Assembly: GCF_003025615.1 (NCBI RefSeq)
Contig: NZ_PYMJ01000002.1
Coordinates: 277,256-341,255 of the forward strand
DNA: 64,000 bases
Source of the DNA: Photobacterium frigidiphilum
GTDB lineage: Bacteria; Pseudomonadota; Gammaproteobacteria; Enterobacterales; Vibrionaceae
Direction: 5' to 3'
Of the stretch, positions 45,988-54,650 are shown piece by piece; position 1 is the first letter of the stretch, and the number at the start of each line of letters is the position of its first letter. The notes under the pieces were generated by a model. The model saw nothing but the letters and a program-made list of their open reading frames with translations, did not search any database and was not told the origin of the DNA. Both the position numbers and the translations under genes were made by a program.

Positions 45988-48900
45988 CTATTTAGCAAAA
46001 GGGTGCGCCATTTTATCTTTTATTGATACTTCCAACTGAGGTGACGCAATGGAGATATCATGTTTGATAAATTTATTTTTGATTCGGCAATGTAAGTCAT
46101 GGGTTAACCCTAAACGATGCCCTGTTTCTGCCGCATAAGCACGCACTTCAAAGTTCTGGCAGTTTGCCGTTAGCCCTAAAAAGAACACTTCAGGTGCGGG
46201 GTTATCCAGTACTAACTCACATTCATCGGCGGCTTCAAATAATAACTGGGTAACTAATTCGCTATCAGATACATATTGAACACTGATTGTAAGCGTTACT
46301 CGAGTAATAGCATCTGATAGTGACCAGTTAATAAACTGCTCGGTAACAAAGGATTTGTTGGGCACGATAACTTCTTTGCGATCCCAATCAACGATGGTTG
46401 TTGCACGTGTTTTAATTTTTGCCACAACACCCGTCAACTCCCTAATGGTGACGGTATCACCAATTCGAATCGGTTTTTCGAATAAAATAATGATACCAGA
46501 AATGAAGTTAGCGAATATTTCCTGCATACCAAAGCCGATACCGACACCAAGTGCCGCAACAAGCCATTGCATCTTACTCCAATCGAAACCAATCAGCCCA
46601 GAGCCGATAATGATACCAGTGAAGATAGCAAAGTAGCGGGTAAGGGAAGTGATGGCATAACCAGTACCAGGACTAAGATCAAGGTGCTGGAGTATGAGTA
46701 GCTCCATGGCGCCGGGTAAATCTCGCGCGAGGATGCCCGTTAAGAAGATAGCGAGAATGGCCAGTAAAACACTCTTAACTGTAATCGCGCTGAGTTGTTC
46801 TATGCCATTAATGGTACTTGTTGCATCCCACAGTGAAATGTCTTCAAGCAGCGTGATTGCTTGATATAGGTCGTCCCATATCAATGACAATACGGCGACA
46901 TAAATCAGTAATAACAATGAACGTAATAAACGTAAAGATTGCGCACTAATTTTATCAAGATCAACTTCTGGTTCTTCTATTTCAATGTGTAACTCACTGC
47001 TTATTGGTGCATCATCTTTGTCTTCAAGTACTTCAGCTTGTCGTTGAGCGATTATTTCTTGTCGTTTTATTTTCGCTCGCTCGAAAGCCAAACGGCGTTT
47101 TTGAATGAGCATTAAGCGTTTTACTAAGTAATAAATAAGTAGAGTAACAACCCCGATAACGGCAGACATTTCCATCTTATTCATAACGATTTGAGATGAA
47201 CCTAAATAACCATTTAAAGCCGCATAATTTAAACCTTGAGGGAGTAGAATCAGTGCCCACCAAAAAATGTGGTGACCAATATGTGCTTTACCTTCAGGTA
47301 CGTCACCATAAGTCATTGGTAATTTTACTTGCCACATGCGCCAGTGAAAATAACTGACGGCAATATTACTGATAATAAAGGCTAAACGCCCGAGAGTACC
47401 ACTAATATCAATATCACTATAAAGGTAGGTGAAGTTTTGAATCACCATCATCGGAAGGTAGATCCATAATAGATTCCGATAATGTATAAACGTTTTGTTT
47501 ACGACACTTTTATCCCAATTAAAGTGGCTGATAAATAAGCCATTATCTCTTACTATTTCACGCATGAAACAATAAACAACTAAAGCCAAAGGTAATGATA
47601 AAGCTTGGCCTAAATGATGAACGAAAGGGTACTGCCAGGCAGAGCTGAGTAATAGACCCGTAATGGCGACAATAATGGGTACAGGCCAAGCAAGGCAGAA
47701 AGAGAGAAAGACATTGATATAGCTGTAACTGAATTTGTCTTGTGTCACTTTTCCTATTTTTTGGCTCGTTTTCTCAAGGTATTTAAGCCAACGGCTACGA
47801 CACCAATTTAAACTCATAATAATAAGGGCGATAATACCGATACCAATAAAGAGCTTTAGTTTTTCTATTACGGCGGGGGCTTTTAATAAATTAACCCATT
47901 GGAATGGTGAGAAAAACCATTTTAGTTTTTCCCACGTATCGGTAATAAGATTTAGGCTAAATGTCTTGGCATCTGGTGCCCAAAAAAGTCGCTTTGTAGC
48001 TTCAGTTTTTAAATCAATAAGCATGTTATTTAACCGATCAAAAGCCACGGTTAATGTTGCTTGTTGGTAGATTAAAGTATCTGAAGCAGCTATTATTTTT
48101 TTTAATAAAGCCAAATTAGCACTGATGAGTTTCTTTGCCGTTTTTTGTTGTTCTGGTGTGAGAGCCTCAATTTCAGTGAGGTTTTTTGCACGTTCAGATA
48201 AAGTATCGTGTTGTTGTTGATACTCATATTTATTGATTTGGTTCTGAGCAATATTTTTGTTTAAGGCTTCAATCGGAGGGTTAGAGGGTAAACGATCTAT
48301 TCGGGTTCGAAGACTTTCACTGAATGCAGGGCTTAGCTTAAGCCATTCAGACATCATATCTAAGTCATCAGCTGTTTTAGAGACGATGGTGATTTGTTCA
48401 TTCGTTGTTTTTATCTGTTGCTGTACTTGCTCTCTTTTCGTAGAGAAGCTACCAAATGAAGATGACAGTCGTTGATTTGTTATAATTAACTGACGAAGTA
48501 CTGGTGGCTGATCAATTAAATTTTCTTGTAACTCATTACTGTTTTCAATATTTGTATCAGCGCTGGTTCGAAGTACGCGGTTCAGCATGTTTTGCAAGTT
48601 ATTGCGGTAGGCCTGACGAGCTTCAATTTCTAAATTGGCATAGGTGATTTTAAATTTAGTTAACGTACGGCGATTACCTGAACTAAGTTGTTCGGCTTCC
48701 AGCATAAAGACTTGGCTAATATAAAATTGTTGTTCGATCTTGAATAACAGGGTTTCGTTCAGAGCTGCGGTATCGCCACTGTCATGCTGAGTCTTTGCTA
48801 GCTTAGTTTCCACTTTTTTTATTTTTACTCGAAGTGCTTCTGATTGATAAGAAAACTCATCAATTCCATGTTCAATTTCAAGTAGAAGATTTTTGTCATT

Positions 48901-49296
48901 TTTTCGTGTTACTTCTAATTGAACTAAAGCGTTGTCTTGCTCTGCAATTTCAAGAGTTAACTCTTCTTTGCCCCACTCAAAAAAATCAGGAAATTCAGTT
49001 GAAGAGTAAGCGGCAATTTTTTGCTTTAGTTTATCCGCTTCTTGCGGGAATGTTTCGGTAACCAGCTGGTACTGACGCGTTCTAATATTAAATTCTTTGG
49101 TTTTATCAATCCGGTTTTGTGCTTGTAAATAGCTATCAAGTTCTTTGATTGTTTCGGGGGTGTTTGGTAATTGGTTAAGTTCTTCAATTTTGCTGGTTAA
49201 CGCAGCCTGCGAATCTTCAATCTCGTCTGCTATCGTCGAAAAAGCAGTAAGAAGAGACAGAAAGAGAAAAAAGAGAAAGTGGTGCGCTTTTAACAT
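45988..49296 (-). CDS. MscK/MscM-type mechanosensitive channel (KefA family)
   Basis: A 1102-residue protein: signal peptide (about 1-23), a long periplasmic coiled-coil region (about 25-480), a run of membrane segments (about 480-880), and a C-terminal MscS-type channel domain. The domain includes the pore-lining helix (VAALGVGIGFGMQEIFANFISGI), the beta domain IRIGDTVTIRELTGVVAKI, and WDRKEVIVPNKSFVTEQFINW. Such large members open under membrane tension in osmotic downshock. The length is close to E. coli MscK (1120) and MscM (1107), and I cannot decide between them. It stands alone, and the flanking psd gene typical of mscM is absent. Confidence 0.88.
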   Translation of the reverse strand: MLKAHHFLFFLFLSLLTAFSTIADEIEDSQAALTSKIEELNQLPNTPETIKELDSYLQAQNRIDKTKEFNIRTRQYQLVTETFPQEADKLKQKIAAYSSTEFPDFFEWGKEELTLEIAEQDNALVQLEVTRKNDKNLLLEIEHGIDEFSYQSEALRVKIKKVETKLAKTQHDSGDTAALNETLLFKIEQQFYISQVFMLEAEQLSSGNRRTLTKFKITYANLEIEARQAYRNNLQNMLNRVLRTSADTNIENSNELQENLIDQPPVLRQLIITNQRLSSSFGSFSTKREQVQQQIKTTNEQITIVSKTADDLDMMSEWLKLSPAFSESLRTRIDRLPSNPPIEALNKNIAQNQINKYEYQQQHDTLSERAKNLTEIEALTPEQQKTAKKLISANLALLKKIIAASDTLIYQQATLTVAFDRLNNMLIDLKTEATKRLFWAPDAKTFSLNLITDTWEKLKWFFSPFQWVNLLKAPAVIEKLKLFIGIGIIALIIMSLNWCRSRWLKYLEKTSQKIGKVTQDKFSYSYINVFLSFCLAWPVPIIVAITGLLLSSAWQYPFVHHLGQALSLPLALVVYCFMREIVRDNGLFISHFNWDKSVVNKTFIHYRNLLWIYLPMMVIQNFTYLYSDIDISGTLGRLAFIISNIAVSYFHWRMWQVKLPMTYGDVPEGKAHIGHHIFWWALILLPQGLNYAALNGYLGSSQIVMNKMEMSAVIGVVTLLIYYLVKRLMLIQKRRLAFERAKIKRQEIIAQRQAEVLEDKDDAPISSELHIEIEEPEVDLDKISAQSLRLLRSLLLLIYVAVLSLIWDDLYQAITLLEDISLWDATSTINGIEQLSAITVKSVLLAILAIFLTGILARDLPGAMELLILQHLDLSPGTGYAITSLTRYFAIFTGIIIGSGLIGFDWSKMQWLVAALGVGIGFGMQEIFANFISGIIILFEKPIRIGDTVTIRELTGVVAKIKTRATTIVDWDRKEVIVPNKSFVTEQFINWSLSDAITRVTLTISVQYVSDSELVTQLLFEAADECELVLDNPAPEVFFLGLTANCQNFEVRAYAAETGHRLGLTHDLHCRIKNKFIKHDISIASPQLEVSIKDKMAHPFAK

Positions 49297-49472
49297 AGAT
49301 ATGCCTATATAAAATCCATAATCATGAAGGCCCTAAACCATAAACTTACGATAAAACGTATTGAATTACTTCAAAATAAAAGTGTAGCAGTGAATAAATA
49401 GAATTGATTGGATTAAGAATGAGGCGAATTGGGCTAATAGTCGACAAACGAGAGTTGTTTGAAGAAAACCCC

Positions 49473-49501
49473 TTGACCCTATCGACCTAAAACATTACAT
49501 T
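49473..49501 (+). promoter_or_regulatory. Promoter of the tRNA-Ser pair
   Basis: TTGACC (49473-49478) and TACATT (49496-49501), spaced 17 bases, followed by a G+C-rich discriminator (AGCCGCCG) as in stable-RNA promoters. Confidence 0.65.
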
Positions 49502-49539
49502 AGCCGCCGTTGAGACGTACAGCGTCTTGGCAACAATGT

Positions 49540-49627
49540 GGTGAGGTGTCCGAGTGGCTGAAGGAGCACGCCTGGAAAGTGTGTATACGGCAACGTATCG
49601 AGGGTTCGAATCCCTCCCTCACCGCCA
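49540..49627 (+). tRNA. tRNA-Ser (GGA), copy 2
   Basis: An 88-nt tRNA with encoded CCA, the same sequence as the gene at 37346-37433, anticodon GGA. It is followed 24 bases later by tRNA-Ser(TGA). Confidence 0.97.
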
Positions 49628-49651
49628 TATCTCTTTTAGAGATATAAAAAC

Positions 49652-49742
49652 GGAGAGATGGCTGAGTGGTCGAAAGCACCGGTCTTGAAAACCGGCAAGG
49701 GTTTATAGCCCTTCTAGGGTTCAAATCCCTATCTCTCCGCCA
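49652..49742 (+). tRNA. tRNA-Ser (TGA)
   Basis: A 91-nt class II tRNA with encoded CCA. Acceptor GGAGAGA pairs with TCTCTCC, with a long variable arm; anticodon TGA is at 49686-49688. Its last 20 bases are repeated at 50013-50032. Confidence 0.97.
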
Positions 49743-49749
49743 CATTTAG

Positions 49750-49780
49750 AAAAGGGCGCTGATTTATCAGCGCCCTTTTT
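49750..49780 (+). terminator. Terminator of the tRNA-Ser pair
   Basis: A 13-bp stem AAAAGGGCGCTGA/TCAGCGCCCTTTT with TTTA loop (49750-49779), followed by T. Confidence 0.92.
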
Positions 49781-49852
49781 GCGTCTAGCGCATGTGGTTA
49801 GAGGAATTTGTGCCAAATCCGCCTCACCCAGAACACTCCGCTACATTCAAAG

Positions 49853-49880
49853 AAACCGCTAATTTATTAGCGGTTTTTTT
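49853..49880 (+). terminator. Second hairpin terminator in the repeat unit
   Basis: Stem AAACCGCTAA/TTAGCGGTTT (49853-49862 with 49867-49876), followed by TTTT. No gene precedes it, so it may be left over from a lost tRNA gene. Confidence 0.8.
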
Positions 49881-49939
49881 ACGTCTGAAGTTTGCCAATA
49901 AAATAGGGATGCAGAATCCTAGACAGGGTTCACCTGAGC

Positions 49940-50012
49940 GAAGCGAAAGCACATTGCCCGTACCGAAGGTGCGAAAAGGCAATAGCCCGAAGGGTACGAG
50001 CTTGCGAGTAAT
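49940..50012. other. 73-bp spacer with interleaved inverted repeats
   Basis: Between the repeat copies. ATTGCC (49953-49958) pairs with GGCAAT (49978-49983), and CGTACC (49959-49964) pairs with GGTACG (49993-49998). The two pairings interleave (A-B-A'-B'), a pseudoknot-like order. The segment is also rich in CGAA motifs. It replaces the body of a tRNA gene whose 3' end is kept in copy B. Confidence 0.6.
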
Positions 50013-50229
50013 AAATCCCTATCTCTCCGCCACATTTAGAAAAGGGCGCTGATTTATCAGCGCCCTTTTTGCATCTAGCGTATGTGGTAAGAGAGATTTG
50101 TTCCAAATCCACCTCACCCAGAACACTCCACCAGATTCAAAGAAACCGCTACTCTGTTAGCGGTTTTTTTACGTCTATAGTTTGCAAATAAGATAGGGAT
50201 GCAGAATCCTAGACAAGGTTCACCTGAGC
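50013..50229. repeat. 217-bp direct repeat, copy B, with tRNA-Ser 3' remnant
   Basis: Starts with 20 bases identical to the 3' end of tRNA-Ser(TGA) including CCA (50013-50032), with no tRNA body before it. The two hairpins recur at 50040-50070 and about 50143-50170. It is best read as a tandem duplication of tRNA end plus spacer, typical of tRNA clusters that expand and shrink. Confidence 0.9.
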
Positions 50230-50359
50230 TCTATTTTCCCCTCTCTTTAATACCTTGCTGTCCCAAAAATGAGAAAGTGACTTACACTTAATACAGGATA
50301 GTCGCAGGCAATTAATCAAGTTAGCTTGTTTAATTATGCCGTGAAAATGAGCCTTATCT

Positions 50360-50548
50360 ATGGGTAAATTTTTGTATGTTCATCTACTTGGTATGCTAAT
50401 GGTTGGCTGTACTAGCACGACAGCCACTCATCAACCTGATCATCAGTTTCGTCAACAATATATGGAACTCTATAGAACGATGGAGATGACACCAAAGACA
50501 TACCCGATTCTTATTCTACAGCCGAGACAAAACGAAACGTTAATGTAG
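50360..50548 (+). CDS. Small lipoprotein, unknown
   Basis: A 62-residue frame with a short signal peptide ending in a lipobox-like LMVGC (Cys17), followed by a Ser/Thr stretch and a Tyr/Met-rich tail (FRQQYMELYRTMEM). The ribosome-binding site is weak. Small lipoproteins of this kind are common and poorly conserved, and I do not recognise it. A hairpin AAACGTAC/GTACGTTT (50662-50685) followed by ATTTTTTT lies downstream and could be its terminator. Confidence 0.5.
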   Translation: MGKFLYVHLLGMLMVGCTSTTATHQPDHQFRQQYMELYRTMEMTPKTYPILILQPRQNETLM

Positions 50549-50661
50549 AAAAAGTAAGATGTCACAAGAACGTATTACTTTAATATTTAAACATCAGGAA
50601 GCGAATAACGGTGGAACTATTTAACTTAAGAGTAAGACTCATTTCCATTATTTGATCAACT

Positions 50662-50697
50662 AAACGTACTGCTATCGGTACGTTTGTCATTTTTTTA
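50662..50697 (+). terminator. Hairpin between the lipoprotein gene and the AraC-GH39 gene
   Basis: Stem AAACGTAC/GTACGTTT (50662-50669 with 50678-50685), then GTCATTTTTTT on the plus strand. The T-run is four bases away from the stem, so the call is moderate. Confidence 0.5.
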
Positions 50698-53160
50698 AAA
50701 CGCCAGTAATATCAATTCAACCCCGTGTTCAGGTACCGTGCTTGTCACCAAAAGAGCTTCTCCTTCATGGTGGAGAGATTGCGTTGAGCGTTTGGGATAG
50801 GCCGTTCGCTTGATTTCGTCGATATCTTCTTCAGACAATGGCTCCGGAGCGCCCATTCTTAGCCAGTCATCATACGCAGAGCCGTGTTCACGGTTGAGCA
50901 TATAGCGAGTCAGCTTATAGTTGCCGGAAGGAAGATCAAACGCAAAATCAAACAATTTGTCAGGTGCCGGATTGAAGGCTGCGTAGGGATCGGACATCTC
51001 AATGGCAGAGGTATCACCGCTGGCATATAGATCGTCGAAATGAACATAGTTGACCATTAAGATTTGAATACCCTGTGACGACCGGGTGATGATGAAGTCC
51101 TTTTCTCGCTTAAGCAGTTTCGGACCAAGGCGATTGAGCATAGTCAGGGCGTGGAAGTTGGGTTTTTTAATCCCTTCACGCGTCATCATGCCAAAACCTC
51201 CGTGGAAAGTGGAGGTCGACGGCCCTCGCTCCTCAAACAGGTCGCTGAACGTCCAGATCCCCAGTGAGCTGACTTTGTCATACAGAGCGATGATATTGTA
51301 GACGACGAAACTGCCCAGAAAAGCGGTATCCAATACCTTGTTCCCCCAGCAGGCACTCAGGTTCCACTCGGTAATATGAAGCTCGTCAATGTCCAGCTGT
51401 TGTTGGTAAGGTCGACAGCTGTTGAGTAATTCCAGGCACCCGTCGGGGCCAAGTGTTTTGCGGCTGACCTTACTGGAATCCATCAGATTATCAATGTTGC
51501 CATACAGCTCAGGGTAGATGTGGCAGGAGAAAAAATCGGGCTGTAGCTGGTGCTGGTGACAGAAACGGATAAAGTTATCGAGCCAGTCAGAGCGATCAAA
51601 TACCATGTGGCTGACAGATGGGCCGCCAAGTTTAATTAAGGGTGAAACGGCTCTTACCGCATGGTAGGTTGCTAGGTAGAGTTGGTGATATTCAGCCTCA
51701 TTGCCCGCCCAGAATACGCCTTCCAAATCAGGTTCGTTCCACACTTCAAAATACCATGTCTGCACCTGTTCTATGCTATATCGGGTGATGATATGGTGGA
51801 AGAACGCAGCGACTAAATCAGTCCAGTTCTCCATGTGTTCCGGAGGGGAGATATTGCCACGCCAATGGGCGACGGTTTGCTCGTTACTGGCAAATAGGTC
51901 GGGCATGTATCCGAGGCAGAAAAAGGGTTTGAGTCGAATAGAAAGTAGGAAGTCTATGAGGCTATCAATGTTGCTCCAGTTGTAGAGGCCTTTGGCGGCA
52001 ACAATGTGCATCTGTTCGGCAAAAATGCCCTGAAAACGGATGTACTCAAAATGTAGGCTGCTCTGCATTTCTGCTAGTTGTGCACGGTGCTGTGTTTTCA
52101 ATCCCTCGTACGAGCAACCAAATGTCGTGAGTTTACGCCAAGTCTGGGTAACATTATCAATGACTTCCTCGGTCGTGATTGAAATTGGACTCGAAGCTGG
52201 CACCGGTGTTGTGGCTGTTTTAGCTTCTGTGGTAGATGTATTCAAATACTCAAATAGTGATTTATAGATATCCCGATCACGAACCGATAGATAGCTGCTG
52301 CCGCCGTTAGGGTGGTTTGAGGGAGCCGATAGTTGTCTTCTGAGCTTGATGGGGGTCTGGTTATATTTTTGTTTGAACTTTTTATAGAACAATTTTGGGT
52401 CATTGAAACCGCATGCAAAGGCAATATCGGCAATTTTTTCGTTGCTGTTAATTATCTGTTTTGCGGCCTGATAAATACGGTAGTCGAAGAGGTATTCCTG
52501 AAATGAAATACCCATTTGTTCTTTAAAGAAGCGGGAAAGGTGGTGCATGGTGACGCATTCGCGATCGGCCAGTTCCTGCAGCTGGACTTTGCCCGCATAG
52601 TGTTCACCAATATAATCGACGATACGGGTAAGCCGTTCTAATTCGCGTTCATGGATCTGATGACGGTTGTCTTCTATGATTTCGTGATGGTAAGTGGATA
52701 GAAGTGTCGTGATGAGAGCCAGCAGCTCCTGCTCGATAGTAAACTTGCACCACTTGTGCTTTTTGGTAAATGCCCAAACGATCCGGGCAAGGTGGCTTCT
52801 CAGCGGGTTGAAATAGGTTTGCTCGGCATCACTGTATTGCGCCGAGTTACAGTGGAATATGATGTTTTTCAACTCTGGATAGCAATTGTTCATTAAGTCA
52901 GGAGAAAATTGGATCGCTAGCAGAATATTATTTTCATCGGTTGCCTTGATGCTGTGAAGTTCGTTGTGATTGATCAGCAATACATCATCTTGGACGAGGT
53001 TAAACACCTGATTATTGCGCCGAAGCTCAATACTGCCCTTCAATACCATCATTAATTCAATTTCATGGTGCCAGTGTGCTGTGACCTCCATGACTGAGTG
53101 AACATAGATTTTGGCTTTTAGCCCTTCATCAAGACGAACGAGCTCATGGCGGTATTGCAT
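50695..53160 (-). CDS. AraC-family regulator fused to a GH39 glycosidase domain
   Basis: From the ATG at 53160 (ribosome-binding site CCAGGAG) the protein has 821 residues; an in-frame upstream start at 53238 has none. It begins with a cupin-like sugar-sensing domain (about 1-130, AHWHHEIELMMVLKG) and an AraC double helix-turn-helix (about 176-276, with ADIAFACGFNDPKLFYKKFKQ). After a Ser/Thr/Pro linker (about 280-335) comes a full GH39-like domain. That domain has the acid/base Glu476 in EVWNEPDLEGVFW and a candidate nucleophile Glu598 in LHITEWNLS. There is no signal peptide. The two glutamates are kept, so the domain could be catalytic or serve only to sense a glycoside. It is likely to regulate the neighbouring transporter and enzymes. 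Confidence 0.9.
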   Translation of the reverse strand: MQYRHELVRLDEGLKAKIYVHSVMEVTAHWHHEIELMMVLKGSIELRRNNQVFNLVQDDVLLINHNELHSIKATDENNILLAIQFSPDLMNNCYPELKNIIFHCNSAQYSDAEQTYFNPLRSHLARIVWAFTKKHKWCKFTIEQELLALITTLLSTYHHEIIEDNRHQIHERELERLTRIVDYIGEHYAGKVQLQELADRECVTMHHLSRFFKEQMGISFQEYLFDYRIYQAAKQIINSNEKIADIAFACGFNDPKLFYKKFKQKYNQTPIKLRRQLSAPSNHPNGGSSYLSVRDRDIYKSLFEYLNTSTTEAKTATTPVPASSPISITTEEVIDNVTQTWRKLTTFGCSYEGLKTQHRAQLAEMQSSLHFEYIRFQGIFAEQMHIVAAKGLYNWSNIDSLIDFLLSIRLKPFFCLGYMPDLFASNEQTVAHWRGNISPPEHMENWTDLVAAFFHHIITRYSIEQVQTWYFEVWNEPDLEGVFWAGNEAEYHQLYLATYHAVRAVSPLIKLGGPSVSHMVFDRSDWLDNFIRFCHQHQLQPDFFSCHIYPELYGNIDNLMDSSKVSRKTLGPDGCLELLNSCRPYQQQLDIDELHITEWNLSACWGNKVLDTAFLGSFVVYNIIALYDKVSSLGIWTFSDLFEERGPSTSTFHGGFGMMTREGIKKPNFHALTMLNRLGPKLLKREKDFIITRSSQGIQILMVNYVHFDDLYASGDTSAIEMSDPYAAFNPAPDKLFDFAFDLPSGNYKLTRYMLNREHGSAYDDWLRMGAPEPLSEEDIDEIKRTAYPKRSTQSLHHEGEALLVTSTVPEHGVELILLAF

Positions 53161-53246
53161 AATGACTCCTGGAGCAATACGAAATATCAAACTTCTACTA
53201 TACGCAGAATATACATAGAGCTGTTTGTGGAAACTCACACTACGAT

Positions 53247-53286
53247 AAAAAAGATGATACCTCGCCTCGTGATCACGAGGTGAGGT
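53247..53286 (-). terminator. Long palindrome downstream of the GPH symporter gene
   Basis: A 26-bp palindrome CCTCGCCTCG-TGATCA-CGAGGTGAGG (53260-53285, one G-T pair). On the minus strand a TTTTTT run follows six bases beyond it. It probably terminates the symporter transcript, but its position just upstream of the AraC-GH39 start also allows an operator. Confidence 0.6.
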
Positions 53287-53309
53287 GGTTCATGCCTTTG
53301 GCAAAAGTG

Positions 53310-54650
53310 TTAATTGGATATTGAGCGAAGATGCTGAAGTTCTTGCTGCATCTGTTCGCAGATAGTTTTGTTGATGGGGTAGAGGATCAGTACCAGTGCA
53401 CTGGCTAAAAATCCTAGGGCTGGCAGTAGACTCATCATGATCAGAATACCATGCAGGGTATTAGCTGATTGGACTGCTCCGGCCTGGTAACCATAGTGAC
53501 TGAGAATCGCGCCGGTGATCACGCCACTGATCCCCATGCCGAATTTATGCGAGAAGGTGACTGAGCTGGTTGTTAGGCCGATGACTCTTTTCCCTTGCTT
53601 CCACTCACAGTAGTCGGCAGCATCAGCCACCATCGACCACATGATCGGTACACTTACACCCTGGGCAATCATCACTAGGAAGAACAGACCGCAGATAAGC
53701 ATGATATTGGCGGTATCCAGCCAGTAGAGGTTGATGATCAACAGAGAGGCCAGTAACTGGGCACAGATCATCATTTTTTTCTTACAAAGTGATTTTGATA
53801 ATACAGCAGTGATTACCACGCCAAGCAGCATGCCAATATTACCGGAAACAAAGAAAACTGTTGCCATGTCGGTTTGGCCGACGTTGTAGCGGAAATAATA
53901 CATCCCAACGGCAAACGGCATCATGGTAAAGCTAAAGCACAACACACCCACAATCAGCAGCACCCACCATGCTCGGTTTTGGCTAACCACTTTTAGATCT
54001 TGTTTAATCGATGATTGGTGGCCGACGGATTTCACTCGCTCCTTGGTTGAATGAAAGGTGACGAAGAAAAAAAGTATCGCCAGAGCGGCAAAAATGGCAA
54101 TGGTTAACTGAAAACCTTGTTGTTCGTTATCGCCACCCAACAGGCGTACCAGAGGTAGCGTGCTGCCCGATACCAACAGCATGGCAAAAAAGCCACAGAA
54201 CATTCGAAAGCTTGTCAGTTGAGTCCTGACTTTGCTGTCTGAACTCATCATTACTGGCAGTGCCGAATAGGGAATATTGACAACGGTGTAGCAGATCATC
54301 AACAGAATATAGGTAATATAGGCATAGATCAGCTTGCCGGAGTCAGATAGATCAGGGGTGGTAAAGGTGAGCACCGCAAGAATACCAAGTGGCACCGCGC
54401 CAAACAGCAGATAAGGGCGAAACTTACCCCAGCGGCTAATGGTACGGTCGGCAATAGCTCCCATCAGGGGATCGCTGACGGCATCAATCATTCTGGCGAC
54501 AAAAAATATACTGCCTACCGCGGCGGCAGACAGACCAAAGATGTCAGTATAAAAATACATCAGGAAGGTGGTCACCGTGGCAAAAATCAGTGTACTGCCT
54601 AGGTCGCCCACGCCATATCCTAGCTTTTCTTTTAATTTAAGTGATTCCAT
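53310..54650 (-). CDS. GPH-family sugar:cation symporter
   Basis: A 446-residue inner-membrane protein with 12 expected segments. The start KLGYGVGDLGSTLIFATVTTF and the loop ARMIDAVSDPLMGAIADRT (about 52-70) are typical of glycoside-pentoside-hexuronide:cation symporters (MelB, XynP, UidB type). It would import a glycoside or oligosaccharide with Na+ or H+. It is divergent from the GH3 gene and lies upstream of the AraC-GH39 gene in the same direction. Sugar specificity cannot be read from sequence. Confidence 0.9.
   Translation of the reverse strand: MESLKLKEKLGYGVGDLGSTLIFATVTTFLMYFYTDIFGLSAAAVGSIFFVARMIDAVSDPLMGAIADRTISRWGKFRPYLLFGAVPLGILAVLTFTTPDLSDSGKLIYAYITYILLMICYTVVNIPYSALPVMMSSDSKVRTQLTSFRMFCGFFAMLLVSGSTLPLVRLLGGDNEQQGFQLTIAIFAALAILFFFVTFHSTKERVKSVGHQSSIKQDLKVVSQNRAWWVLLIVGVLCFSFTMMPFAVGMYYFRYNVGQTDMATVFFVSGNIGMLLGVVITAVLSKSLCKKKMMICAQLLASLLIINLYWLDTANIMLICGLFFLVMIAQGVSVPIMWSMVADAADYCEWKQGKRVIGLTTSSVTFSHKFGMGISGVITGAILSHYGYQAGAVQSANTLHGILIMMSLLPALGFLASALVLILYPINKTICEQMQQELQHLRSISN

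Larger units (their letters stand above)
49723..49939. repeat. 217-bp direct repeat, copy A
   Basis: Begins with the last 20 bases of tRNA-Ser(TGA) and includes two terminator hairpins. Copy B lies at 50013-50229 with a period of exactly 290 bases. The copies differ at a modest number of single positions, and no net insertion or deletion separates them. Confidence 0.92.

Noticed and set aside
49723..50229. att-site pair of a genomic island at tRNA-Ser
   Set aside because: The identical 20 bases of tRNA end are part of a longer 217-bp repeat, no integrase is present, and no third copy lies at the right border near 59.9 kb. Tandem duplication explains it better.
49743..50229. CRISPR-like array
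   Set aside because: Only two long copies, no short regular repeats, and no cas genes anywhere in the window.
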